Source of the DNA: Streptomyces humicola
Lineage (GTDB): Bacteria > Actinomycetota > Actinomycetes > Streptomycetales > Streptomycetaceae
DNA: 64,000 nucleotides
Reading direction: 5' to 3'
Assembly (NCBI RefSeq): GCF_024436035.1
Contig: NZ_JANFNG010000020.1
Location: 49,056-113,055 of the forward strand
Under the pieces are notes generated by a model. It did not search any database. It was given only the letters and a program-made list of their open reading frames with translations, and had not been told where the DNA came from. The position numbers were made by a program, and so were the translations under genes. Below are positions 1 through 8,213 of this stretch, piece by piece. The stretch's first letter is position 1, and every line of letters starts with the position of its first letter.

Positions 1-240
1 GAAACCGGCCATATCGTCCCACCTCGGTCATTGCTCGGCCATCACGGGCGACGCGCGACGTCGCGGTGCTGTGAGTTGGACGTACAAGTCCGCGATTCGG
101 CTCCCGCCTGCCGGCTGCAGCGGCCATCATCGGCCACCGGCAGAAACATGACGGGGGCTCATCTTTGCTTGTTCATTTGTCTTCCCATGTGCTCCTACCG
201 GCGGTAACGTCCGTCGCGTTGCCTCACCGGAGGAGCAGGC
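1..240. other. Left-edge stretch without a confident gene
   Basis: No reading frame here looks like a conserved protein, and the long frames on either strand are shadows of the acylase gene. The stretch must hold the acylase promoter, but I cannot pick convincing -10 and -35 boxes. A purine-rich ribosome binding site (GGAGGAG, about 229-235) lies just before the ATG at 241. A 19-codon open frame at 148-207 is treated in the findings. Confidence 0.5.
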
Positions 241-3171
241 ATGCGACGAAAATTCTGGCGGTCTTCCTGCTCGCGGACCGCGCGGACGGCCTCGCCGGCG
301 CTCAGTCGGCCCACCTTGCCCGCCATCGGGCAGGGGTCCGGCCCGCTCGGGCGTCAGACCGCAGGCACCCTCAACCTCAGAACTGCCGCGGCGGCCGCGC
401 TGCTCGCGCTGGGCGCCACCCTCATCGCACCCGTCACACCGGCGGCCCGCGCCGCCGACTCCGGCGCCGACTACTGCCACGGCCAGTGCAACGACATCCT
501 GCCGCCCGGCGAGAACGGCAACGAAACCCTCGCCGACATCCTCGGCAACCGGCTCTTCGGCACCCATCCCGCCCACAGCACCGACCAACTGGGCCCCTAC
601 GACGCGCTGTCCGGCGGTTACCCCGGGCTCACCGACGCAAGCCTGAGCCAGTTCTTCAACGACGCCTCGTTCGGCGTCCCGAAGGACCAGATCGCTTCCG
701 TGATCAGCCCGCGCCCGGACGTCACCATCACCCGCGACAAGGCCACCGGCGTGCCGCACATCCAGGGCACCACCCGCTCGGGCACCGAGTTCGGCGCCGG
801 ATACGCCGCCGCCCAGGACCGGTTGTGGCTGATGGACCTGTTCCGGCACGTCGGCCGCGGGGAGCTCACCTCGTTCGCGGGCGGCGCCGCCGCCAACCAG
901 GGTCTGGAGCAGGAGTTCTACCAAGCCGCCCCGTACACCGAAGCCGATCTGCAGGCGCAGGTGAACCGGATCGCGAGCGCCAACGGGGCTCGCGGCCGCC
1001 AGGCGCTGGCCGACGCCCAGAACTACGTCGACGGCATCAACGCCTATATCGCGCAGGCGAAATCAGGACGATACTTCCCCGGCGAGTACGACCTGACCGG
1101 CCACGTCGACCCGATCACCAACATAGGTGAAATCCAGCCGTTCAGACTCACCGACCTGATCGCCCTCGCCTCGGTCATCGGCGCCCTCTTCGGCTCCGGG
1201 GGCGGCGGCCAGGTCCAGTCGGCGCTCTCGCTCCTCGCCGCACAGCAGAGATACGGAGTCGCCGAAGGCACAAAGGTCTGGGACTCCTTCCGGGAGCGCA
1301 ACGACCCCGAGGCCGTGCTGACCGTCCACGACAAGAGCTTCCCGTACGCGGGCGAGCCGGCCCACCCGCAGGGCGTCGCCCTGCCCGACGCCGGATCCGT
1401 CACCCCGGAGCCCCTGGTCTACGACCGCACCGGATCCGCGGCCTCCGCCTCCGCGGCGGCCAAGAAGGCCCCGGTCGCCGCGCCGGCCAAGCTCAAACCG
1501 TTGCAGGGGATCTTCGACAACGGCGTGCTCCCCGCCAACCTCCTCTCCTCGCCCCGGAAGGGCATGTCCAACGCCCTCGTGGTCTCCGGCAAGCACACCG
1601 CAAGCGGCCACCCCGTCGCTGTGTTCGGCCCGCAGACCGGCTACTTCGCCCCTCAGCTGCTGATGCTCGAAGAGCTCCAGGGGCCCGGCATCAGCGCGCG
1701 CGGCGCGGCCTTCGCCGGGCTCAGCCTCTACGTCGAGCTCGGCCGCGGACAGGACTACGCGTGGAGTGCCACATCGGCCGCGCAGGACGTCACAGACACC
1801 TACGCCGTCCCGCTGTGCGACCCCAAGGGCGGCACCCCGTCCAAGGACTCCCTGTATTACATGTGGCACGGCTCGTGCATCCCGATGGAGAAGCTGGAGC
1901 GCTCCGACTCCTGGTCACCCACGCTCGCCGACTCCACGCCCGCGGGCTCGTACCGCATGCAGATGCTGCGCACCAACTACGGACTGGTGCTCTACCGGGC
2001 CACGGTCGCCGGCCGGCCCGTCGCCTATACCGAGCTGCGCAGCTCGTACATGCACGAGGCCGACTCGATCATCGGCTTCCAGATGCTCAACGATCCCGGC
2101 TACGTCCACGACGCCAGGTCGTTCCAGAGCGCCGTGCAGCACATCAACTACACCTTCAACTGGTTCTACGCGGACTCCCGGCAGACCGCCTACTACAACT
2201 CCGGCTCGAACCCCGTGCGTGCGGCGGGCGTCGACCCCTCCCTGCCCATCCGGGGTGAACAGCAATACGAATGGCGGGACTTCGACCCTGCCACCAACAC
2301 CGCCGCCTACACCCCGCCCTCCCAGCATCCGCAGTCCATCGACCAGGACTACTACATCTCCTGGAACAACAAGCAGGCCAAGGACTACACCTCGGCCGGG
2401 TTCGGCGACGGCTCGGTCCATCGCGCCAACCTCCTCGACGCCCGCGTCAAGGCACTGGTGCGCAAGGGCGGGGTCACCCGCTCTGAACTCACCCAGGCGA
2501 TGGCCGACGCCGCCGTCACCGACCTGCGCGGCGAGGACGTGCTGCCCGACCTGCTCGCCGTGCTGGGCAACGGTCCCATCACCGACCCGCAACTCGCTCA
2601 GGCCGTCGCCGAGCTGAGGAACTGGAGCCAGGACGGAACCAAGCGGCGCGAGACCACTCCGGGTTCGCACACCTACGCCGACTCCGACGCCATCCGCATC
2701 ATGGACGCCTGGTGGCCGCTGCTGGTGCAGGCGGAGTTCGAACCCGGCCTCGGCAGCGGCCTGTACAACGCGCTGACCGCCGACGTCCCGGTCGACCAGC
2801 CGCCGTCGGCGAGCCAGGGACCGACGGGCGGGCACGCCGGCAGCTCCTTCCAGTACGGCTGGTACTCCTACGCCGACAAGGACCTGCGAGCGGTGCTCGG
2901 AGAACACGTCGAGGGCGGCCTCGCCCAGCGGTACTGCGGCGGCGGCGACCTGACCGCCTGCCGGGCGACGCTGCTGGCCACCCTCAAGCAGGCGGTCGCG
3001 ACCCCGGCGACGCAGGTCTACCCCGGCGACAGCACGGGCTGCGCGGCCGGCGACCAGTGGTGCGCCGACTCCATCGAGCAGCATCCGCTCGGCGGCATCA
3101 ACGACGACCGCATCTCCTGGCAGAACCGGCCCACCTACCAGCAGGTGGTGGAGTTCCCCGCGCACCGCTGA
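241..3171 (+). CDS. Penicillin acylase family secreted Ntn hydrolase
   Basis: A 976-residue precursor of the penicillin/cephalosporin acylase superfamily, which cleaves amide bonds of acylated substrates such as beta-lactams, acyl-homoserine lactones or lipopeptides. The N-terminus has an unusually long charged region, then a hydrophobic stretch at about residues 47-65 and an Ala-rich cleavage site near residue 71, so export is expected. The early block DRLWLMDLFRH fits the alpha chain. Ser443 in GMSNALVV is the expected autoproteolytic nucleophile that starts the beta chain, preceded by a linker around residues 395-435. Length suits the family. The start is the ATG behind GGAGGAG. A strong hairpin terminator follows. 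The natural substrate cannot be read from sequence. Confidence 0.9.
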   Translation: MRRKFWRSSCSRTARTASPALSRPTLPAIGQGSGPLGRQTAGTLNLRTAAAAALLALGATLIAPVTPAARAADSGADYCHGQCNDILPPGENGNETLADILGNRLFGTHPAHSTDQLGPYDALSGGYPGLTDASLSQFFNDASFGVPKDQIASVISPRPDVTITRDKATGVPHIQGTTRSGTEFGAGYAAAQDRLWLMDLFRHVGRGELTSFAGGAAANQGLEQEFYQAAPYTEADLQAQVNRIASANGARGRQALADAQNYVDGINAYIAQAKSGRYFPGEYDLTGHVDPITNIGEIQPFRLTDLIALASVIGALFGSGGGGQVQSALSLLAAQQRYGVAEGTKVWDSFRERNDPEAVLTVHDKSFPYAGEPAHPQGVALPDAGSVTPEPLVYDRTGSAASASAAAKKAPVAAPAKLKPLQGIFDNGVLPANLLSSPRKGMSNALVVSGKHTASGHPVAVFGPQTGYFAPQLLMLEELQGPGISARGAAFAGLSLYVELGRGQDYAWSATSAAQDVTDTYAVPLCDPKGGTPSKDSLYYMWHGSCIPMEKLERSDSWSPTLADSTPAGSYRMQMLRTNYGLVLYRATVAGRPVAYTELRSSYMHEADSIIGFQMLNDPGYVHDARSFQSAVQHINYTFNWFYADSRQTAYYNSGSNPVRAAGVDPSLPIRGEQQYEWRDFDPATNTAAYTPPSQHPQSIDQDYYISWNNKQAKDYTSAGFGDGSVHRANLLDARVKALVRKGGVTRSELTQAMADAAVTDLRGEDVLPDLLAVLGNGPITDPQLAQAVAELRNWSQDGTKRRETTPGSHTYADSDAIRIMDAWWPLLVQAEFEPGLGSGLYNALTADVPVDQPPSASQGPTGGHAGSSFQYGWYSYADKDLRAVLGEHVEGGLAQRYCGGGDLTACRATLLATLKQAVATPATQVYPGDSTGCAAGDQWCADSIEQHPLGGINDDRISWQNRPTYQQVVEFPAHR

Positions 3172-3192
3172 ACCCGCGGACCGGGCGCGGAA

Positions 3193-3230
3193 GGGCCGGG
3201 CGCATCGTCAGCCGACGATGCGCCCGGCCC
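3193..3230. terminator. Bidirectional hairpin terminator
   Basis: Perfect 17-bp stem (3193-3209 with 3214-3230) around the loop AGCC, between the convergent acylase and alpha/beta hydrolase genes. The last codons and the stop of the minus-strand hydrolase lie inside the left arm and loop, so the structure overlaps coding sequence. Confidence 0.85.
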
Positions 3231-4407
3231 GCAGCACGACCCGTCCCAGTGCCGCGTGGCAGATGTCCGAATGCGCTCCGACCGGCGGCCGGCCGGCGCG
3301 TACCACCGCCCGCGCGTCGACGCTGACGCACCCCCGGGAAGGGAACGGCCCCGCGCTCGGCGCGGTCTGCGCAAGCGTCATGCGGACGGCTGCGCCGTCG
3401 CCGTGCACACCCTCGTAGCCGACCGCCGCATGCCCATCGCCGAAAGCGGTGCCGTCGATCAGGCGCGAGGCGAGCGGGTAGAGGACGCCCAGCGCATTGT
3501 CGTGGACCGAATGGCACGCCACCAGCGGGCCGTCGATCCTGTGCAGCTGGTCAGCCAAGGCAGGGTGCGAAAGGGCCCCCTGGAGCAAGGTGACCGAGCG
3601 CACGCACCCGGGCTCCCGTGGCAGCGCCGGCAGCGCGGAGCAGACCAGACGCCCCCCGAGGCTGTGCCCGAGCAGATGGATGCGCAGTGTCGGCGCGGCA
3701 TCGGCGATCCGGCGCAGCAGCGGACCGAGCCCCGACTCGCCGACCACACCCGCGCGTTGCGCCGTCAGCGAGTACACCGCCCAGCGCAGCACCTCGCGCG
3801 CCCCGCTCCACACCCTGGCCTGCCCGGGGGCGGCTCCGGCGCCCGCGCTCTGCAGCGCATCGGCGAACGACTCGCAGATCTCCCGCGGGGTGTGCGCCGA
3901 TGCGTGGTCGGTCGTGCGGACGAACCCGCGCAGCAGACCGATGTACTCCCGGAGCGCGTCGTCGGACGCCGGTCGGTCGCGCAGCAGCTCGGCCATCCGG
4001 CCCAGGTCGTCGGCGCGCCCGGGGAACTGCTGCGTCAGTGCGGTCAGCGTCGGCTGGTCGAGGCCCTGCCGTACCGCCCGGTCAGCTGCTTCCTCAGCGT
4101 TGGGTGAGGGGCGGTAGTCGGGGACGGCTTCGTCGGTGAAGCGCATCGACGGCCAGTGCACGCCCGCGTATCCGACGCGGGCGGTGGCGCGTCCGGCTTC
4201 GAGCAGGGCGGGAAACGGTGTGAAGAAGCGGCGGAAGACCCGGGACGCCGTCGGGTGGTCGTTGTTCCACGCGTGCGCGAAGACGATCAGATCGGTCAGG
4301 CCGGCCGAGGCGATGGAGCGCACGAGAGCGTCCGGGCGCTGCGGGGCGGCCCGCCCGTCCGCGTCGAAGCTCACGTCCCAGTACGGATCCACGCCGATGC
4401 CCGCCAT
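3208..4407 (-). CDS. Alpha/beta hydrolase with GHSLGG serine motif
   Basis: About 399 residues. The motif LLGHSLGGRLV places the nucleophile elbow at Ser249 (codon 3661-3663), and a C-terminal His-containing segment follows, as in lipase or esterase-like alpha/beta hydrolases. The N-terminal part (VDPYWDVSFDADG, then FAHAWNND) resembles streptomycete proteins annotated only as hypothetical or alpha/beta hydrolase. There is no signal peptide, so it is probably cytoplasmic. I chose the ATG at 4407; a GTG at 4440 would add 11 residues, and neither has a good ribosome binding site. It is transcribed away from the SDR-TetR unit and shares the intergenic region that holds the TetR-type palindrome, so co-regulation is possible. 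Confidence 0.7.
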   Translation of the reverse strand: MAGIGVDPYWDVSFDADGRAAPQRPDALVRSIASAGLTDLIVFAHAWNNDHPTASRVFRRFFTPFPALLEAGRATARVGYAGVHWPSMRFTDEAVPDYRPSPNAEEAADRAVRQGLDQPTLTALTQQFPGRADDLGRMAELLRDRPASDDALREYIGLLRGFVRTTDHASAHTPREICESFADALQSAGAGAAPGQARVWSGAREVLRWAVYSLTAQRAGVVGESGLGPLLRRIADAAPTLRIHLLGHSLGGRLVCSALPALPREPGCVRSVTLLQGALSHPALADQLHRIDGPLVACHSVHDNALGVLYPLASRLIDGTAFGDGHAAVGYEGVHGDGAAVRMTLAQTAPSAGPFPSRGCVSVDARAVVRAGRPPVGAHSDICHAALGRVVLRAGRIVG

Positions 4408-4477
4408 GCCCGCATCATCGCCGGAGCGTGCCGTTCCCACCAGGGCGGCTCGCGACGCCCGACGACTTCCGCAAGGC

Positions 4478-4497
4478 CATACCGACTGGTTAGTATG
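4478..4497. promoter_or_regulatory. TetR-type operator, copy 1
   Basis: Imperfect 20-bp palindrome CATACCGACTGGTTAGTATG upstream of the SDR gene. It overlaps a plausible -10 (TAGTAT, 4491-4496) with a weak -35 (TTCCGC, 4467-4472, spacer 18). It matches the reverse complement of the palindrome at 9276-9295 at 17 of 20 positions. The TetR gene at 5337 is the obvious candidate to bind it. Confidence 0.75.
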
Positions 4498-4525
4498 TTG
4501 CCTGGCCGAGCCGAAAGGAGCCGTC

Positions 4526-5302
4526 GTGGGCGCTCATCAGGGAGTACGAATCTTCGTCAGCGGAGCCGGGCGGGGCATCGGCGCCGCGCTGGCCCGCCGG
4601 TTCGCCGCCGAGGGCGCGCGGGTCGCGGTCAACGACCTCGACTCGGACGCGGCGAAGTCGGTCGCCGACGAGACCGGCGGGGTGGCGCTCCCCGGCGACG
4701 CGGCCGGCGAGGACGGCGTCGCCGGACTGATCGCCCAGGCCGAGGCCGCGCTCGGCGGCGGGATCGACATCTACTGCGCCAACGCGGGAGTGCCGACCGG
4801 CGGAGGCCCCGACGCACCCGAGGCCGACTGGGCGCTCGCCTGGGACGTCAATGTGATGGCTCATGTCAGGGCCGCCAGGGTGCTGCTCCCGGGCTGGCTG
4901 GAGCGCGGCGAGGGCCGGTTCGTCGCCACCGTCTCGGCGGCCGGGCTGCTGACCATGGTCGGCGCCGCCCCGTACTCGGTGACCAAGCACGGTGCGCTCG
5001 CCTTCGCGGAATGGCTCTCGCTCACCTACCGGCACCGCGGCATCCACGTGCACGCGGTCTGTCCGCAGGGCGTACGCACCGACATGCTGGCCGGCACCGG
5101 CGAGACCGGCCAACTCGTGCTCGCCCCCACCGCGATCGAGCCCGAGCAGGTCGCCGACGCGGTGCTCGACGGCATCGCCGACGAGCGGTTCCTGATCCTG
5201 CCGCACGCGGAGGTCGCGGCATACTACGGTGCCCGTGCCGCCGACCCGGACCGCTGGCTCGACGGCATGAACAAACTCCAGCGCAAGCTCGAAGGCCGGT
5301 GA
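4526..5302 (+). CDS. SDR family oxidoreductase
   Basis: A 258-residue short-chain dehydrogenase/reductase. It has an N-terminal Rossmann motif (VSGAGRGIGAAL), the NAG motif, a Ser in TVSAAG and the catalytic YSVTK. It probably oxidises or reduces an alcohol/ketone using NAD(P). The reading frame stays open upstream to 4136, but the GTG at 4526 follows AAAGGAG (4514-4520) and matches the usual SDR N-terminus; the upstream part overlaps the divergent gene. First gene of an SDR-TetR-quinone oxidoreductase unit with a TetR-type operator over its promoter. Given the acyl-CoA dehydrogenase in the partner unit, a hydroxyacyl or related lipid-derived substrate is an inference. Confidence 0.88.
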   Translation: MGAHQGVRIFVSGAGRGIGAALARRFAAEGARVAVNDLDSDAAKSVADETGGVALPGDAAGEDGVAGLIAQAEAALGGGIDIYCANAGVPTGGGPDAPEADWALAWDVNVMAHVRAARVLLPGWLERGEGRFVATVSAAGLLTMVGAAPYSVTKHGALAFAEWLSLTYRHRGIHVHAVCPQGVRTDMLAGTGETGQLVLAPTAIEPEQVADAVLDGIADERFLILPHAEVAAYYGARAADPDRWLDGMNKLQRKLEGR

Positions 5303-5336
5303 GCACCCCAAGGCCGGCACGCAAAGGACGGTAGTC

Positions 5337-5933
5337 GTGGCACACGCACCCAGCAGCAAGTCGGCGGCCGTGGCACAACGGCTGCTGGCCGAGGCCACCC
5401 GGCTCTTCGCCGAGCGTGGCTTCGAGCGAACCTCCGTCCAGGAGATCGTGGAAGCCGCCGGCGTCACCAAGGGCGCCCTCTACCACTACTACGGCTCCAA
5501 GGACGACCTGCTGCACGAGGTGTACGCGCGGGTGCTGCGGCTGCAGACCGAGCGCCTGCAGCAGATCGCGGGCGGCGAGGGCACGGTCGGGGAGCGTCTG
5601 CACCGTGCGGCGGCGGACGTGGTCCTCACCAGCATCGAGAACCTCGACGACACCAAGATCTTCTTCCGCTCGATGCACCAACTCAGCCCCGAGAAGAACA
5701 AGGCGGTGCGGGCGGACCGCCGCCGCTACCACGAGATGTTCAGATCGCTGATCGAGGAGGGGCAGCGGGACGGGACCTTCCGGACCGGGCCGCGCCCCGA
5801 TCTCGTCGTGGACTACTTCTTCGGCTCGGTGCACCACCTGGGCACCTGGTACCGCGAGGACGGCCCGCTCTCCGCAGAGCAGGTGGCCGCGGAATTCGCT
5901 GATCTGCTGCTGTATTCGCTACGGCGGCCCTGA
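5337..5933 (+). CDS. TetR family transcriptional regulator
   Basis: A 198-residue regulator with the typical N-terminal TetR helix-turn-helix (about residues 30-62, with TSVQEIVEAAGVTKGALYHYY) and an alpha-helical ligand-binding C-terminus. The start is GTG behind AAAGGACGG. It sits 34 bp downstream of the SDR gene and 16 bp upstream of the quinone oxidoreductase, so the three are probably one transcript. Two near-identical palindromes, one before the SDR gene and one before the kinase-dehydrogenase unit, make it the likely repressor of both. The ligand is unknown; acyl-CoA-type ligands are common in TetR proteins of this context. Confidence 0.9.
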   Translation: MAHAPSSKSAAVAQRLLAEATRLFAERGFERTSVQEIVEAAGVTKGALYHYYGSKDDLLHEVYARVLRLQTERLQQIAGGEGTVGERLHRAAADVVLTSIENLDDTKIFFRSMHQLSPEKNKAVRADRRRYHEMFRSLIEEGQRDGTFRTGPRPDLVVDYFFGSVHHLGTWYREDGPLSAEQVAAEFADLLLYSLRRP

Positions 5934-5949
5934 ACACGCGGGAGGCGTG

Positions 5950-6936
5950 ATGCTGGCATGGCGCGTCGAGAAGAACGGGGAGCCGCACGAGGTGATGCAC
6001 CTCGACGAGATACCTGACCCGGTGCCCGGCCCGGACCAGGCGCTGGTCCGGGTGCGGGCGGCCGCCGTCAACTTCCCCGACGCCCTGTTGTGCCGGGGCC
6101 AATACCAGGTCCGGCCCCCGCTGCCGTTCACCCCGGGCGTAGAGCTGTGCGGCGAGGTGCTGGCGGCGGGCGAGGAGGCCATCTCCGTCGCGCCCGGCAG
6201 CCGGGTGATCGCGCAGCCGGTGCTGCCCGGCGGTGCCTTCGCCGAACTGGCGGTGGTCCACGCGTCGAGCGTACGGCCCGCCCCTGAGGCCTTGGACGAC
6301 GCCGAGGCGGCGGCCCTGCACATCGGCTACCAGACAGGCTGGTTCGGCCTGCACCGCCGCGCCGCGCTGCGCTCCGGCGAGACGCTGCTCGTCCACGCCG
6401 CCGCAGGCGGGGTCGGCAGCGCCGCCGTTCAGCTCGGCAAGGCGGCGGGCGCCACGGTCATCGGGGTCGTCGGGGGTCCGGACAAGGCCGATGCGGCCCG
6501 CAAGCTGGGCTGCGACGTCGTCGTCGACCGGCGCGCGCAGGACTTCGTCGCCGTGGTGAAGGAGGCCACCGGCGGCCGGGGCGCCGACGTGGTCTACGAC
6601 CCAGTGGGCGGCGACGCCTACACGAAATCCACCAAGTGCATCGCCTTCGAAGGCCGCATCGTCGTCGTGGGCTTTGCGAGCGGCACCATCCCGGCGCCCG
6701 GCCTCAACCACGCACTCGTCAAGAACTACTCGATCCTCGGCCTGCACTGGGGCCTGTACAACACCCACGACCCGGCGGCGATCGAGGAGTGCCACCGCGA
6801 GCTCACCCGGCTCGCCGCAGAGGGAGCCGTCAAACCGCTGGTCAGTGAGCGTGTCGCGCTCGACGGCGCGGCGCAGGCGGTGCAGCGCGTCGCCGACGGC
6901 ACCACCACCGGGCGAGTCGTGGTCACGCTCGGCTGA
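5950..6936 (+). CDS. NADPH:quinone oxidoreductase family protein
   Basis: A 328-residue zinc-independent MDR protein of the quinone oxidoreductase/crotonyl-CoA reductase-like branch. It shows the N-terminal GroES-like fold (AAAVNFPDALLCRGQYQ), the nucleotide-binding motif HAAAGGVGSAAVQLGKAAG and the late GADVVYDPVGGD segment. Expected reaction: NADPH-dependent reduction of quinones or enones/enoyl groups. GGGAGG lies 4 nt before the ATG at 5950; an in-frame GTG at 5947 is possible. Third gene of the SDR-TetR unit. Convergent with the acyl-CoA dehydrogenase gene, separated by a hairpin. Confidence 0.88.
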   Translation: MLAWRVEKNGEPHEVMHLDEIPDPVPGPDQALVRVRAAAVNFPDALLCRGQYQVRPPLPFTPGVELCGEVLAAGEEAISVAPGSRVIAQPVLPGGAFAELAVVHASSVRPAPEALDDAEAAALHIGYQTGWFGLHRRAALRSGETLLVHAAAGGVGSAAVQLGKAAGATVIGVVGGPDKADAARKLGCDVVVDRRAQDFVAVVKEATGGRGADVVYDPVGGDAYTKSTKCIAFEGRIVVVGFASGTIPAPGLNHALVKNYSILGLHWGLYNTHDPAAIEECHRELTRLAAEGAVKPLVSERVALDGAAQAVQRVADGTTTGRVVVTLG

Positions 6937-6950
6937 ACACCACGAAGCGG

Positions 6951-6986
6951 GAGGGGGGCGGACCGCCGGAGCGGACCGCCCCCCTC
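6951..6986. terminator. Hairpin terminator between convergent units
   Basis: An 11-bp GC-rich stem (6951-6961 with 6976-6986) lies between the stops of the quinone oxidoreductase (+) and the acyl-CoA dehydrogenase (-). It probably serves both strands. Confidence 0.75.
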
Positions 6987-6999
6987 AACCGGCGCCCCG

Positions 7000-8208
7000 C
7001 TACCGGTACTTCTTCAGCTCGCGCCGGGCGAGCGACCGCTTGTGCACCTCGTCCGGACCGTCGGCGAGCCGCAACGACCGCGCCGCCGACCACAGTCCGG
7101 CGAGCGGGAAGTCCTGGCTCACTCCGCCGGCGCCGTGCACCTGGATCGCCCGGTCGACGATCCTCTGGACCGCCGACGGTGTGGCGATCTTGATGGCCTG
7201 GATCTCGGTGTGCGCGCCCCGGTTCCCCACGGTGTCCATCAGCCACGCTGTCTTGAGCACCAGCAGCCGCAACTGTTCGATCTCCACCCGCGCTTCGGCG
7301 ATCCACTCCTGGACGACACCCTGAGCGGCGAGCGGCTTGCCGAAGGCCGTACGGGACACAGCGCGCTGGCACATCAGCTCGACTGCCCGCTCGGCCATGC
7401 CGATCAGCCGCATGCAGTGATGGATCCGTCCGGGGCCGAGCCGGGCCTGGGCGATGGCGAAGCCGCCGCCCTCCTCGCCGATCAGATTCTCCACCGGGAC
7501 GCGCACGTCCTCGAAGACCACCTCGGCATGGCCGCCGTGATCCCCGTCGTCGAAGCCGAAGACGCGCATCCCGCGCCGGACGTCGAGGCCCGGTGTGTCG
7601 CGCGGCACCAGAATCATGCTCTGTTGGCGGTGGTGTTCCGCCGATGGATCGGTCTTGCCCATGACGATGAAGATCCGGCAGTTGGGGTTCATCGCCCCGG
7701 AGATGTACCACTTCCGGCCGTTGATGACGTACTCGTCACCGACGCGCTCGATACGCGTCTCGATGTTGGCAGCGTCGGACGAGGCGACATCGGGCTCGGT
7801 CATCGCGAAGGCGGAACGGATCTCCCCGGCGAGCAGCGGCTCCAGCCATTGCTTGCGCTGCGGCTCGGAACCGAACTCGCTGAGCACCTCCATGTTCCCG
7901 GTGTCCGGTGCGGCGCAGTTGAGCGCGGGAGGCGCCAGGTGCGGGCTGCGGCCGGTGATCTCGGCGAGCGGCGCGTACTGCAGATTGGTCAGCCCGGCAC
8001 CGTACTCCCCCGGAAGGAAGAGGTTCCACAGGCCCTGCCTGCGCGCCTGTGCCTTCAGCTCCTCGACGACCGGGGGAGGCGACCACGGGTCGCCGGCGTT
8101 CTCCCGCTGTTCGGCGAAGACCGGTTCGGCCGGATACACGTGCTCGTCCATGAACGCCCCGAGCCGCTGGCGCAGCTCTTCGGTGCGGGCGTCGAAACCG
8201 AAGTCCAT
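7000..8208 (-). CDS. Acyl-CoA dehydrogenase (ACAD10/11-like)
   Basis: A 402-residue flavoprotein dehydrogenase. Family features include FAMTEPDVASSDA, the WYISGA and FGKPLAAQGVVQ segments and a C-terminal VHGAGGVSQDFPLA block. It should form a 2,3-enoyl-CoA from an acyl-CoA and pass electrons to ETF; etfBA are present at 60.5 kb. The ATG at 8208 begins MDFGFDARTEEL; the frame stays open far upstream but that part is antisense-type sequence. It follows the kinase gene by 5 bp, so the two are co-transcribed. The pairing mirrors the two domains of animal ACAD10/ACAD11. It lies downstream of the second TetR-type palindrome. Confidence 0.92.
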   Translation of the reverse strand: MDFGFDARTEELRQRLGAFMDEHVYPAEPVFAEQRENAGDPWSPPPVVEELKAQARRQGLWNLFLPGEYGAGLTNLQYAPLAEITGRSPHLAPPALNCAAPDTGNMEVLSEFGSEPQRKQWLEPLLAGEIRSAFAMTEPDVASSDAANIETRIERVGDEYVINGRKWYISGAMNPNCRIFIVMGKTDPSAEHHRQQSMILVPRDTPGLDVRRGMRVFGFDDGDHGGHAEVVFEDVRVPVENLIGEEGGGFAIAQARLGPGRIHHCMRLIGMAERAVELMCQRAVSRTAFGKPLAAQGVVQEWIAEARVEIEQLRLLVLKTAWLMDTVGNRGAHTEIQAIKIATPSAVQRIVDRAIQVHGAGGVSQDFPLAGLWSAARSLRLADGPDEVHKRSLARRELKKYR

Positions 8209-8213
8209 GGCGG

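Noticed and set aside
241..3171. Antibiotic biosynthetic cluster around the acylase
   Set aside because: No synthase, transporter or regulator of a secondary-metabolite cluster is nearby; the gene stands alone.
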